A DNA stretch of 64,000 nucleotides from positions 248,001 through 312,000 of the forward strand of contig NZ_ACLQ01000019.1 of assembly GCF_000174755.1 (NCBI RefSeq), written 5' to 3'. The position numbers and the translations under genes are program-made. Every line of letters starts with the position of its first letter. The stretch's first letter is position 1. Under the pieces are notes generated by a model. The model was not told the DNA's origin. It did not search any database and was given only the letters and a program-made list of their open reading frames with translations. Source of the DNA: Capnocytophaga gingivalis ATCC 33624. Lineage in GTDB: Bacteria > Bacteroidota > Bacteroidia > Flavobacteriales > Flavobacteriaceae. This document shows positions 1 through 8,883 of this stretch, one piece after another.

Positions 1-393
1 CATCCCATAGATCATCCCCGCAAAAGGAATTGCTGCTACCCCCATCCCTATAAGGCTGACAAAACGTCGGCGTGAGGGGATAACTTTCTCTTTTTTGGTG
101 CGAAAAGGTGCACAAAACAAGCGTACCAAGGTCTCTCCCAAGAAAAATATACTAATAAGCGTAACAAATAGTAACCATGAGAGGAACAATCCAAAGGAAA
201 ACTGACGATGTTGATCCCAGACACCAGCAAAGGATTCATTCCAAAAATAAAGGAAATAAAAAAAGAAAAAAGCCGATGCTGTATAATACAAATAAGTAAA
301 AATCTTATACTTTACTGCCTTACGCACACAGAAAGCCCCTAAAAGCACCATCAGTACGTAGAAAATACATAAATAATTAATGAAATGATGCAT
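1..393 (-). CDS. Membrane metallophosphoesterase, N-terminal part (cut by window edge)
   Basis: An open frame of 131 codons runs off the left edge; it starts at the ATG complementary to 391-393. The translation begins MHHFINYLCIFYVL and shows about three hydrophobic segments. A basic stretch (TKKEKVIPSRRRF) follows, then a Gly/Ala-rich segment ending IGMGVAAIPFAGMIYGM. This layout (membrane anchor, RRxF, 'AAIPF..(M/L)IYG') is the usual front of Bacteroidota membrane-anchored metallophosphoesterases of the YaeI type, whose phosphatase domain would lie beyond the edge. The catalytic metal-binding residues are therefore not seen and the call rests on the leader only. Confidence 0.6.
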   Translation of the reverse strand, partial: MHHFINYLCIFYVLMVLLGAFCVRKAVKYKIFTYLYYTASAFFFFYFLYFWNESFAGVWDQHRQFSFGLFLSWLLFVTLISIFFLGETLVRLFCAPFRTKKEKVIPSRRRFVSLIGMGVAAIPFAGMIYGM

Positions 394-445
394 AATAATT
401 AATGATTAATGACCAATACTTAATGATCAATAACAAATATTGCGA

Positions 446-2191
446 TTACTTTCTTCTTTTTCTTTTAGAAGAGAAAGTATTAGAAGCTTCTTTACGCTTG
501 CCACCTTTCTTCTTATCCTCTTTGTGAGAGAATTTTTTGTCCTTGCTCTCTTTTTTTTCCTTTCTATCCCGTCTGTCTTTTCTTCCTTTACCCTCTGAGG
601 AACGTTGTTGAGAGATTTCTATATGAATAGCACGATTGTCCATCTTGAAATCAGCAAAGGTATCCAACACAAGCTGGGTCATCTCCGCTTCGGTATTGAA
701 GAAAGAAAAAGTATCTTTTACATCTACCTTGAAAATATCATTTTTACCCAAACCAATATTTTCTCTAAGGAAATCCTTAAGTAGTTGCCAATTATAACCA
801 TCGCGCTCCCCTATATTGATAAAGTAACGTGTTTCCCCTTCTGAAGTATAAGACTTCCCTTCTGGAGATTCTGCATTAAGATCTTTGGACTTACTGTAGT
901 AGGTGTAGAAGCGGTTGAACTCTACTGCTACCATACGCTGAATAAGCTCCTCTCGGTTAAGCCCACTTAATACATCATAAATAGCTGGTAAATACTCATT
1001 TACCGCAGGATTTACTTGAGTATCCTTAATCGTATTGGCCAAGTGGTAGAGCTGTATCTCACAGATTTCCATTCCGCTGGGGATAGACTTATACTCAAAA
1101 GTCTTCTGGATGATCTTCTCAATGGTCTTGATACGCTTAGCCTCACTCTTGGTTAGTATCACCATGGATACCCCCGACTTGCCTGCACGCCCTGTACGAC
1201 CACTGCGGTGAGTGTAGGTCTCTATCTCGTCAGGAAGTTGATAATGAATCACATGCGTGATATCATCTACATCTATTCCGCGAGCTGCCACATCAGTTGC
1301 CACGAGCATCTGAATTTGCTTGGCGCGAAAACCCTTCATTACCAAATCGCGCTGGTTCTGACTCAGGTCACCATGTAGTGCAGCAGCATTGTAACCGTCC
1401 TCTATCAGCTTTTCGGCTACTGCTTGTGTATCACGCTTGGTACGGCAGAACACCACTGAAAAGATAGACGGATTGGCATCGGCCAAACGCTTGAGAGCCT
1501 CATAACGCTGACGGCCATTGACGATATAGCACTCGTGGAGTACATTGTTAGAAGCCTGATTCTTATGCCCTATGGTAATCTCCTTAGGATGGTGCATAAA
1601 CTCTTTGGCTATTTTGGCCACCTCGGCAGGCATCGTAGCAGAGAAGAGCCAAGTATTCTTATCATCAGGTGTTTCGGATAATATAGAGCGGATATCCTCA
1701 TAGAAGCCCATATTGAGCATTTCATCGGCCTCATCAAGCACACAATAGCTAATCTGCGCAATAGAGGTAAACTCACGGCGCATCATATCCTGCATACGGC
1801 CAGGAGTTGCCACGATAATATGCGCCCCTTTCTTAAGGCTACGGGCTTGTTCCTCTATACTTGCCCCCCCATAGATAGCCACAATATGCACCTGTGGCAT
1901 ATACTTAGCATACTGCTTGAGCTCGGAGGCGATCTGCAGACACAATTCACGAGTAGGAGCTAAGATGAGCCCCTGAGTCATACGCTGGGTGGGATCAATC
2001 AGTTGAAGAAGTGGAAAACCAAAAGCAGCGGTTTTTCCTGTTCCTGTTTGTGCCAAGGCCACCATATCGGTAGGGGCTTCGAGCAATACAGGGATAGCGG
2101 CTTGTTGTACCTCAGACGGACGCTCGAAGCCCAAGTCATCAATGGCTTCGAGTAGGGGTGCGCTTAGCCCCAATGTTTTAAATAAATTCAT
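446..2191 (-). CDS. DEAD-box ATP-dependent RNA helicase with DbpA-type RNA-binding domain
   Basis: RNA helicase that remodels structured RNA, probably in ribosome assembly, mRNA decay or cold adaptation. Visible in order: Q motif (GFERPSEVQQAAIP), Walker A AQTGTGKT, PTRELCLQI, DEAD box, SAT, and motif VI HRSGRTGRAG, together a complete RecA1-RecA2 core. A DbpA/CsdA-like domain follows (roughly residues 470-545: RYFINIGERDGYNW), then a Lys/Arg/Ser-rich tail. I chose the ATG at 2191 over an upstream TTG because a TATCTTTG -7 element (2210-2217, minus strand) overlaps that TTG and would place transcription start just before 2191. DeaD/CsdA family is certain; the exact orthologue is not. Confidence 0.93.
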   Translation of the reverse strand: MNLFKTLGLSAPLLEAIDDLGFERPSEVQQAAIPVLLEAPTDMVALAQTGTGKTAAFGFPLLQLIDPTQRMTQGLILAPTRELCLQIASELKQYAKYMPQVHIVAIYGGASIEEQARSLKKGAHIIVATPGRMQDMMRREFTSIAQISYCVLDEADEMLNMGFYEDIRSILSETPDDKNTWLFSATMPAEVAKIAKEFMHHPKEITIGHKNQASNNVLHECYIVNGRQRYEALKRLADANPSIFSVVFCRTKRDTQAVAEKLIEDGYNAAALHGDLSQNQRDLVMKGFRAKQIQMLVATDVAARGIDVDDITHVIHYQLPDEIETYTHRSGRTGRAGKSGVSMVILTKSEAKRIKTIEKIIQKTFEYKSIPSGMEICEIQLYHLANTIKDTQVNPAVNEYLPAIYDVLSGLNREELIQRMVAVEFNRFYTYYSKSKDLNAESPEGKSYTSEGETRYFINIGERDGYNWQLLKDFLRENIGLGKNDIFKVDVKDTFSFFNTEAEMTQLVLDTFADFKMDNRAIHIEISQQRSSEGKGRKDRRDRKEKKESKDKKFSHKEDKKKGGKRKEASNTFSSKRKRRK

Positions 2192-2338
2192 ACTAATAGT
2201 AATAGGGTGCAAAGATAGAAATTAATTATCAATTACACCCTAATAATTTGGAAAATATATTTTTGACTTTTGATTCACACAAATAGTGAAAAATTCTTAT
2301 TCAATGAATAAGATAATTTGTCTCATCAGCTAATTACC

Positions 2339-2935
2339 TCATTTCCTTAAGATCGGATTCAGCTCCTCATCGTTATACATCTTCATTTGTTTGTATACTT
2401 TCATATATTTTCGCCCTGCGGCGATGTCATCCAAGAGTTGGTCAAGGGCAAGAGAGAGGTCTTCTCGCTGTTGTAGAAGCACTCGTAGCTTTTCCTGGCA
2501 CTTAGCAATATGTTCAGGGGTGGCATCGGTGCGCTCGGTTTCTTGCTGCATATGATAGATTTTTAGGGCTAAGATAGAGAGCCTATCCACTGCCCATGCA
2601 GGGCTCTCGGTATTGATCGTTGCTCCTGCTTGAGGGACTACATCCTTATATTTATGAAGGAAATAACTATCTATATACTCTACTGTATCGGTGCGGTCTT
2701 GGTTGGAAGCGTCTATTTTTCGCTTGAGTAGGAGCGCTTCTTTGGGATCAATCTCAGGGTCACGAATGATATCTTCATAATGCCACTGTACGGTATCTAT
2801 CCAATTTTTTCGATATAGAAGATGCTCAATAGTCTTACTATCGTACGGATTCTCAAAGGGTTGATTCACATCATCGGCTATATGATAGCGCAGGATACTC
2901 TCCCAAAAAATGTCATAAGCTAATTTACTAAACAT
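2339..2935 (-). CDS. DUF4254 family protein
   Basis: 198-residue soluble helical protein, all of it resembling the Bacteroidota DUF4254 family (MFSKLAYDIFWESILRYH start, AWAVDRLSILALKIYHM core, C-terminal YMKVYKQMKMYNDEELNP). Function is unknown. The core 'DRLSIL.LKIYHM..E..R' is the conserved part I recognise. It starts at an ATG and is divergent from upp, separated by 64 AT-rich bases. A TATTTTTG element (2953-2960, minus) is a plausible -7 box. In other flavobacteria members sit near lipopolysaccharide or glycosyltransferase genes; nothing here supports that link. Confidence 0.85.
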   Translation of the reverse strand: MFSKLAYDIFWESILRYHIADDVNQPFENPYDSKTIEHLLYRKNWIDTVQWHYEDIIRDPEIDPKEALLLKRKIDASNQDRTDTVEYIDSYFLHKYKDVVPQAGATINTESPAWAVDRLSILALKIYHMQQETERTDATPEHIAKCQEKLRVLLQQREDLSLALDQLLDDIAAGRKYMKVYKQMKMYNDEELNPILRK

Positions 2936-2999
2936 ATTCCTTGTTTTTTTTGCAAAAATATCGTTATTTTGCGTAATAAAAAAATTTATTTTTGAACAA

Positions 3000-3656
3000 A
3001 TGATTATCCATCCTTTTGACCAGAGTCCATCATTGTTTTTAGAGTTTGTCGCCGAACTCAGAAATGTTGAAATACAAAAAGATAGAATGCGTTTTAGGAG
3101 AAACTTAGAGCGTATCGGTGAGCTATTGAGCTATGAAATGAGCAAGACCCTCCCCTACCAAACCCAACGGGTTGTAACCCCCTTAGGAGAAAAAGACATT
3201 CCCCGTATTAAGGATAAGATTGTGGTTTGTTCTATTCTTCGTGCAGGATTAGCCTTGCACCAGGGGATATTGAATTTCTTCGACAAAGCGGACAATGCCT
3301 TTATCTCGGCCTATCGCAAGCACACCTCCCCTTCGGAGTTTGAGATCTTAGTCGAATACTTAGCCTCTCCCTCCCTTCAGGACAACATCCTTATATTGGC
3401 CGATCCTATGCTGGCGACAGGACGTTCGTTTGTCAATGTATATAACTCTCTCCAACCACTAGGCACTCCTAAGGAAATACATCTTTTTGCAGTCATTGGC
3501 TCCAAACAAGGATTGGAGTACGTCAGCCAACATTTCCCAGAAAATGCCCACTTATGGATCGCTACTATAGATGATCACCTGAATGAAAACAGCTATATCG
3601 TCCCAGGCTTAGGCGATGCTGGTGATTTGGCCTTTGGGGAGAAAATGCAGGGATAA
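3000..3656 (+). CDS. upp: Uracil phosphoribosyltransferase
   Basis: Salvage enzyme: uracil + PRPP gives UMP + PPi, in the cytosol. 218 residues, slightly longer than the ~209 of E. coli Upp. The PRPP-binding loop is LADPMLATG (from about residue 132). The 'RAGL' region (SILRAGLALHQG) and the Bacteroidota-style YRKHTSP.EFEI segment are present. C-terminal PGLGDAGDLAFGEK carries the conserved GD.GDR-like uracil-binding segment as GDAGDLAFG. It starts at the ATG at 3000, immediately after an AT-rich promoter region shared with the divergent DUF4254 gene. Monocistronic by context. Confidence 0.95.
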   Translation: MIIHPFDQSPSLFLEFVAELRNVEIQKDRMRFRRNLERIGELLSYEMSKTLPYQTQRVVTPLGEKDIPRIKDKIVVCSILRAGLALHQGILNFFDKADNAFISAYRKHTSPSEFEILVEYLASPSLQDNILILADPMLATGRSFVNVYNSLQPLGTPKEIHLFAVIGSKQGLEYVSQHFPENAHLWIATIDDHLNENSYIVPGLGDAGDLAFGEKMQG

Positions 3657-3657
3657 G

Positions 3658-3863
3658 GATATCAAAATAGGAAAAGTTACCCTCTTTTTTGAAGAAGAGA
3701 AAATAGATAGTTTATACTATTTCCCTTCTACTGTATAAGAGGGTGTATAGGAACCTGAAATAGAAACTAAAAAGGGAGATATAGTTAAGAATTATAACGA
3801 TACAAAAACAGAAATGAGCAACTCTTTCCCCTATACTTATACACAACCGAGCTTGGTAGGATA
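3658..3863 (+). pseudogene. Possible decayed reading frame downstream of upp
   Basis: In the frame beginning at 3658 the sequence reads like protein-coding DNA (DIKIGKVTLFFEEEKIDSLY, then EIETKKGDIVKNYNDTK, then NSFPYTYTQPSLVG). It is interrupted by TAA and TAG codons around 3736-3750 and ends at a TAG near 3861. No start codon or usable full ORF remains. I read it as the relic of a small unrecognised protein, but 200 bases of chance open frame in AT-rich DNA cannot be excluded. Confidence 0.3.
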
Positions 3864-3908
3864 GGAGAATTTTATTCAGTAATAAAAACGAAATATACTA
3901 ACTTTTTT

Positions 3909-5762
3909 TTGAGAAAACTGTCTTTTTTCATAGCTCTTATAGCCTTTTTTGGGTGTCAGTTGGTGCTGGCGCAGGACACGCTACGTACCAAAATCATCAC
4001 AAATGACTCTATAAGGATAAAAAGTGACTCCTTATATAAGAGGATAGAGCGCAAAACACAGAAAAACAAGCTTACTCGTAAGCTCCACGAATGGCTTTTT
4101 TCTTCTGTAAAGACAGATTCACCCTCCCCTACTCCTGTTAAGAAGAAAGAAATATCTCCTTGGGGATCTTACCAAGGGAAAATTATCCGCCATATCCATA
4201 TCACCACTTATGACCCTTTGGGGTTCAATGAGCGGGATAGTACCCAAGAGCCTAACAAGTGGGAAGTATTAGGAAACCGCTTTCATAACAAGACGAAAAA
4301 CAAAGTAGTAGAGCGCTTATTACTCTTTAGTCCCTATACCCTTTTAGACTCTATCAAGATCAAAGAGTCGGCTCGTGTATTGCGTAATCAGTCTCATATC
4401 CGTAGGGTCAGTATAGAGGCTATCCCTACTCATAGTCCAGATTCAGTGGATATAAAAGTAAATGTATTGGATAGCTGGAGCTTCTATGCTGATGCCTCAG
4501 GTTCCTTGAGAGAAGGAACCGTACGCGGATTTGAAAGAAACTTTTTAGGATTGGGACATCAGATCTCCACTCGCTATAGCCAAGAGATTCGAGGGAGTGC
4601 ACGCCCAAGCTTTGGGATAGACTATGCCATTCCCAACCTATATGCTACCACTCTGAATACCGCCGTAGGATATTCGTTTGACTTTGACCGATATTATTAC
4701 AAATATGCCTCGGTCACCCGCCCATACTACTCCCTCTATACTCGCTGGGCATCCGGAACAAATGTGTATGTACGCACCTTTGAAGATGGAATCCTCAAAA
4801 ATGACTCTATCTACCGACAAGATTTTAAAGTAGCTGGAAAAAATATCTGGGGAAGTACCTCTGTACCGATTCTCAAAAGGCACACCCCTGCCAACCGAGT
4901 AACTAATTTAGTTTTTTCTTTGCGCTATTACCAAATAGACTACCAAAAAGCCCCTGATACATTTCTTGATCCCGATCGTTTTTATTCGGATAAGGATACT
5001 TATTTGGCTTCTGTGGGGATCAACTATATAGGATATGAACAAGATAGGTATATCTTTCGTCATCAAGATATAGAAGATATTCCTATAGGAAAAAGTTTTA
5101 CCCTTATAGGAGGTTTTCAAGAGAATTTAGGACAAAGAAGACCCTACTTAGGGGGACGATTGATGTATGGAGATTATTTTTCCTTAGGATACTTTTCTGG
5201 GGATGTACAGATAGGGAGTTTTTTCGGCCATGACACACACAAGCAGAGTACCTTACGGTGGGAATTCACCTACTTCTCCCCCTTATTTCAGATAGGCAGA
5301 TGGCACTTTAGACAGTTTGGCAAATGGCGTTCTGTGATAGGTCTCTCCCGCAAGGACTATGTAAAAGATCGTGTGACCCTCAATGGCTCCACAGGGATTG
5401 TGGGTTTTGATAGTCCCACACTCACTGGAGTACATAAGTCTATCTTTACCCTACAGACACAATCCTATTCGCCCGTTTCTCTCTGGGGATTCCGTATCAG
5501 CCCCTTTCTGATGGCCGATATAGGCTTTATAGGCGATGACAATCATTCATTTTGGAAAGACCAAATGCTAACCAAGTTTGGTATAGGGTTCTACATTACC
5601 AATGACTATGTCCCTTTGGGAAATTTTCAATTTTCCTTTATCTATATGCCACGTATTCCAGGGGTGGGAAATCACATACAGAAGTTTAGCGGGATAAGCA
5701 ATACCGATTTCAGGCTTCCTTACTTCAACTATCATACTCCTGAGCTTATCCGCTATGAATAG
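3909..5762 (+). CDS. POTRA/beta-barrel outer-membrane protein (BamA/TamA-like)
   Basis: 617 residues. A signal peptide (about 1-21, ending LVLAQ) is followed by a low-complexity charged linker. A POTRA-like alpha/beta module lies at about residues 90-185 (GKIIRHIHITTYDPLGF ... VRRVSIEAIP-type strands). The long C-terminal half is rich in alternating aromatic and polar strands, including the surface-antigen style GFERNFLGLGHQ. These features match Bacteroidota relatives of BamA/TamA that insert or export outer-membrane proteins or lipids. The start appears to be TTG at 3909, because no ATG lies upstream in frame and this gives a good signal peptide. Likely terminator at 5767-5800. The precise substrate is unknown. 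Confidence 0.75.
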   Translation: MRKLSFFIALIAFFGCQLVLAQDTLRTKIITNDSIRIKSDSLYKRIERKTQKNKLTRKLHEWLFSSVKTDSPSPTPVKKKEISPWGSYQGKIIRHIHITTYDPLGFNERDSTQEPNKWEVLGNRFHNKTKNKVVERLLLFSPYTLLDSIKIKESARVLRNQSHIRRVSIEAIPTHSPDSVDIKVNVLDSWSFYADASGSLREGTVRGFERNFLGLGHQISTRYSQEIRGSARPSFGIDYAIPNLYATTLNTAVGYSFDFDRYYYKYASVTRPYYSLYTRWASGTNVYVRTFEDGILKNDSIYRQDFKVAGKNIWGSTSVPILKRHTPANRVTNLVFSLRYYQIDYQKAPDTFLDPDRFYSDKDTYLASVGINYIGYEQDRYIFRHQDIEDIPIGKSFTLIGGFQENLGQRRPYLGGRLMYGDYFSLGYFSGDVQIGSFFGHDTHKQSTLRWEFTYFSPLFQIGRWHFRQFGKWRSVIGLSRKDYVKDRVTLNGSTGIVGFDSPTLTGVHKSIFTLQTQSYSPVSLWGFRISPFLMADIGFIGDDNHSFWKDQMLTKFGIGFYITNDYVPLGNFQFSFIYMPRIPGVGNHIQKFSGISNTDFRLPYFNYHTPELIRYE

Positions 5763-5766
5763 GAAA

Positions 5767-5800
5767 AGTGTCTGCAACAGATTGGTTACAGACACTCTTT
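5767..5800 (+). terminator. Stem-loop after the barrel gene
   Basis: AGTGTCTG (5767-5774) pairs with CAGACACT (5789-5796), with a 14-base loop and followed by CTTT. It lies between two convergent genes and may serve the plus-strand gene; the T-run is short. Confidence 0.5.
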
Positions 5801-5826
5801 AGCTCTAAAGAAAACTCTCTATAGTA

Positions 5827-6528
5827 CTAATCCTCATAAAGTGGATTGATATCCTGTTTGGAGAGTTCCTCCACCTTATTTTGTTTGTTAGTTTTAGCAC
5901 GGGTGACAATTTTGCTGATGACATACTCCTCTTCCTTTTTCTGTCCTTGGAAGATAAGCTTTCCTGCCTTGGCTATATCCCCTATATATTTTTTGATCAA
6001 AGCATACATTTCCTTATTGGCTTGTGTATGGTACTTTCTCTCATTCATTAGGGTATTTTGCAAGACATTCAGTGCATCCAGCTGCTTGGTTTGTTCCACT
6101 ATTTTTTCCAAGAACCCTTCAGGCATATCAGCTATTCTCTCTATATTATCGCTATAGTAAGGGATGGCATCGCGAACAGCCTTGACTACTCCTGCGATAT
6201 TTCTACCATTGATCTTTGTCACCACCACCTTCAGCAGAGAAGTATCCAAACCAGATCGAGTGGCATAATCCTTAAGGAAAGTGATATTGCGGCGCAACTC
6301 ATCAGCCTGTTTGTATAGGTTAGCTGTAGTTTCCTTCTGCTTGATCACAATAGCATTGGTTGAATCATTGTTTTTCAGTTGGCTAATTGCCTTTTTGAAG
6401 TTCTCTAAATAAGAGGCATTCATAGTCTTATAAGTAGATGAAAAAGAATCCAAGTCCCTTTCAAAACTCACCGCGATAAAATCAGCTATTACCGCATAAT
6501 CTTCATGCTTAATAGTAGGTGCTTTCAT
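5827..6528 (-). CDS. Uncharacterised helical protein (possibly DUF6261-like)
   Basis: 233 residues from the ATG at 6528 (MKAPTIKHEDYAVIADFIAV). No signal peptide or membrane span; strongly helical and Lys/Glu rich, with DAIPYYSDNIERIADMPEGF in the middle and a charged C-terminus. I do not recognise it with confidence. The length and the EDYA.IADFI..SF..D opening resemble small Bacteroidota helical proteins filed under DUF6261, which often occur in multiple genomic copies. The ATG at 6528 was preferred over an upstream GTG because a perfect TTTG-N20-TACTTTTG promoter sits at 6579-6610. Function unknown. Confidence 0.6.
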   Translation of the reverse strand: MKAPTIKHEDYAVIADFIAVSFERDLDSFSSTYKTMNASYLENFKKAISQLKNNDSTNAIVIKQKETTANLYKQADELRRNITFLKDYATRSGLDTSLLKVVVTKINGRNIAGVVKAVRDAIPYYSDNIERIADMPEGFLEKIVEQTKQLDALNVLQNTLMNERKYHTQANKEMYALIKKYIGDIAKAGKLIFQGQKKEEEYVISKIVTRAKTNKQNKVEELSKQDINPLYED

Positions 6529-6578
6529 AAATATATTGGTTATAGAAGCTAAGAGATAGTAGCTCACAAATGATTGTG

Positions 6579-6610
6579 CAAAAGTATATGTTTTTTTCTT
6601 ATTTCACAAA
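6579..6610 (-). promoter_or_regulatory. Bacteroidota promoter for the 5827-6528 gene
   Basis: Read on the minus strand: TTTG (6607-6610), exactly 20 bases, then TACTTTTG (6579-6586). This fits the TTTG-N19/20-TAnnTTTG consensus. Transcription would start near 6571, about 40 bases before the chosen ATG. Confidence 0.7.
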
Positions 6611-6652
6611 TTTATTTTAATTTTTTTCTTTCTTTTGGGTTTTAGAAAAAAT

Positions 6653-6687
6653 AAAAGGCAAATGAGTACGAGACTCAGTTACCTTTT
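6653..6687 (-). terminator. Terminator of the dksA-like gene
   Basis: AAAAGG (6653-6658) and CCTTTT (6682-6687) flank an inner TGAGT/ACTCA stem. On the minus strand the hairpin is followed by a T-rich run. It lies 29 bases past the stop codon of the DksA-like gene. Confidence 0.55.
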
Positions 6688-6715
6688 ACATTTTTACTAT
6701 ATAATATAATAGAAG

Positions 6716-7093
6716 TTACTGCATTTTTTTAGCTTCTATACTTAGGGTGGCGTGTGGTACTGCTTTAAGGCGTTCCTTATCAATAAGTTTGCCCGTTACA
6801 CGACATACTCCATAGGTTTTATTTTCTATACGGATAAGTGCATTTTTCAGATCACGGATAAACTTTTCCAAACGGGTAGCCTGTGCCATATTGGATTCCT
6901 TACTCATCATCTCAGAGCCTTCTTCGAAAGCCTTGAATGTAGGAGAAGTATCATCCACACTATTGTCTGCTCCATTGAGATAAGAATTGCGTAAAAACTC
7001 CAAATCCATTTGGGCTTTTTCCAACTTCTGTTCTATAATTGCCTTAAACTCTTGTAGGTCCTTATCCGAATAACGGACTTTTACTTCTTCCAT
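6716..7093 (-). CDS. TraR/DksA family transcriptional regulator
   Basis: 125 residues. It has a long helical coiled-coil arm (about 5-85) carrying an acidic tip region, then a remnant of the zinc-finger module: YGVCRVTGKLIDKERLKAVP (about 94-113). Only the first cysteine of the usual C4 site is present and the second Cys pair is gone, as in most flavobacterial DksA-like proteins. Family role: binds the RNA polymerase secondary channel and tunes transcription, often with ppGpp. ATG start; a TATCTTTG -7 box is at 7164-7171 (minus), giving a leader of about 65 bases. Confidence 0.88.
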   Translation of the reverse strand: MEEVKVRYSDKDLQEFKAIIEQKLEKAQMDLEFLRNSYLNGADNSVDDTSPTFKAFEEGSEMMSKESNMAQATRLEKFIRDLKNALIRIENKTYGVCRVTGKLIDKERLKAVPHATLSIEAKKMQ

Positions 7094-7437
7094 AATATCA
7101 ATGTTTTATTTACACTTATTTTTCCCTAAGAAATTTATAGAGAAATCCTTTTTTTGAATTGTGCAAAGATACAACATTTTTTTGAATATTTATAGCTTTT
7201 TTACAAATAAGTGTATATCTTCCAGTAAAAAAATGACTTAAGTATCTCTTTCTTAGTAAAATAATCACTTTTGTTAAACCTATCATACTTGAGTAAATAA
7301 GGAATTACTAAGTTCCTATCTCCATCCAAAAAGTTCGATTTTACCACATTGCTTTACCCCACTGAGTCCTTCAAAGGGATTTTTTGTGTATTATTTGATA
7401 TGCTTTATATTTTATTGAAAAACAATTAGTTACAATA
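7094..7437. other. Intergenic region, about 340 bp
   Basis: It holds the DksA promoter (-7 box TATCTTTG at 7164-7171 on the minus strand). The rest is AT-rich DNA in which I see no gene, RNA or clear hairpin. It also contains the 3' flank of the WG-repeat gene, without an obvious terminator. Confidence 0.6.
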
Positions 7438-8817
7438 TTAATCTCCTGCTTTCAGGTTTCCTTGCAAATCCATATAGACCCTTTTCCCATTGAGGTATGC
7501 CATTATGCTCCCTTTTCCCGAATTGCTAAGAGAAACGAAATCATATATAAATGGAATGACTTCCTTGCCTTGGGTATTGACAAAACCATATTTTCCTTCA
7601 CGCATTGACTCACAGATACCCTTGAAAAAGTAATCTCTTATCTGATCATATATCACAGGAATAACCTCCTTGCCTTCCTTATTGACATACCCCCATTTGC
7701 CATTGCGTTGCACTCTGGCTATGTTGAGTTCTTCTAAGGAAAAGTTTGCTGAAAAATAATCCGCCTGATCATACACAAAAGGAACCACAATCTTATCCTG
7801 CTTATCAATATAGCCCCACTTGCCATTGTACTGAACAGGGATGAGGCCGTCTCTAAAATAATTACTCTTAACCGCTTCATACTTACAGGGGACTATTTCC
7901 TTTCCTTGGTTATTGATAAAGCCATACTTTCCTCCAAGCATGACCAAGGCAGTTCCTCCATGGAATTGGCTCTTATATGGATGGAAAAGGGCAAATCTCT
8001 CATAAATGGGCGGTGTCAAGACCTTTCCTGTTTCGGTTATATATCCCTTTTTTCCCTCCTTAACCACTACATAAATCCCCTCTGTAGGTTGATATATGGA
8101 AGCATAATCTAAGGGGATAATCACTTGGTTTTGCCAATTGATCAGCCCCATCTTGTTATTCTTTATCACTCTTATCTGCTCTTGAGGTTTAGGGTAATAT
8201 TCTTCTGTGTAGATACGGTCATATTCGAAAGGGATAAGTGTTTTTCCCTCTCTGTCAATAAATCCCCACTTACCTCCCTTTTTTGCCTCAGTATAAGGAG
8301 TATTGTAACGGAATGATTTTCCTTCTTCATATAGAAAAGGGATAACCTTATTTCCCTTTGCATCCACAAAGCCCCACACTTTGTCAAGCCTCACTAATGC
8401 CCTATCGGAAACAAACTCCTCTGCCTGATCATACACAAAAGGAATAACTAATTTCCCTTGAGGGGTGATAGCACCCCACTTATTGTTTTTCTTGACCCAA
8501 GCTATCTTATCTGGATAACCAAAAGGCTGTGCTTGCTCGTATTCAAGGGGGATGACCACTTCATTTTTAAAAGTTACATAACCATACTTTTTTGTTTTCC
8601 TATCTTGGACAATAAGGAGATCTACAAGCCCACTTCGCTTAATAGAGTCATATTTTTTTTGCCAATGCTCAGCGAAACTGCTCACTCTTTTCCCATAGAA
8701 ATCCACCCCCGAGGAGAGTATCATTGGACTTTCTAATAGGTGTTTATAGGAAATAGTATCTTGCGCCATAAGCACGTAGACTAAGAAAAATGATATCCAT
8801 AAAAAAACTGTTTTCAT
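7438..8817 (-). CDS. Secreted WG-repeat protein
   Basis: 459 residues with a signal peptide (MKTVFLWISFFLVYVLMAQ). Ten successive WG repeats cover about residues 70-440; each has the form (N/G)KWGFI-x-x-x-G-K-x-(V/L)IPFxYD, for example GKWGFIDREGKTLIPFEYD and GKWGYVNKEGKEVIPVIYD. A partial eleventh ends the protein. WG repeats (KWG repeats) form beta-propeller-like or solenoid surfaces in exported proteins of Bacteroidota and other phyla; the ligand is unknown. No catalytic domain is fused. It starts at an ATG and is followed upstream by the DUF1963 gene in the same orientation with a 66-base gap, so co-transcription is possible. Confidence 0.85.
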   Translation of the reverse strand: MKTVFLWISFFLVYVLMAQDTISYKHLLESPMILSSGVDFYGKRVSSFAEHWQKKYDSIKRSGLVDLLIVQDRKTKKYGYVTFKNEVVIPLEYEQAQPFGYPDKIAWVKKNNKWGAITPQGKLVIPFVYDQAEEFVSDRALVRLDKVWGFVDAKGNKVIPFLYEEGKSFRYNTPYTEAKKGGKWGFIDREGKTLIPFEYDRIYTEEYYPKPQEQIRVIKNNKMGLINWQNQVIIPLDYASIYQPTEGIYVVVKEGKKGYITETGKVLTPPIYERFALFHPYKSQFHGGTALVMLGGKYGFINNQGKEIVPCKYEAVKSNYFRDGLIPVQYNGKWGYIDKQDKIVVPFVYDQADYFSANFSLEELNIARVQRNGKWGYVNKEGKEVIPVIYDQIRDYFFKGICESMREGKYGFVNTQGKEVIPFIYDFVSLSNSGKGSIMAYLNGKRVYMDLQGNLKAGD

Positions 8818-8883
8818 AAGATTTGAGCTATAATGAAACTAAGACAATTTATCTCTCTTCTCCTACCTCAACTAACAGCCAAA

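Noticed and set aside
6716-7093. Loss of zinc cysteines in the DksA-like protein as a novelty
   Set aside because: Single-Cys TraR/DksA proteins of this type are usual in flavobacteria.
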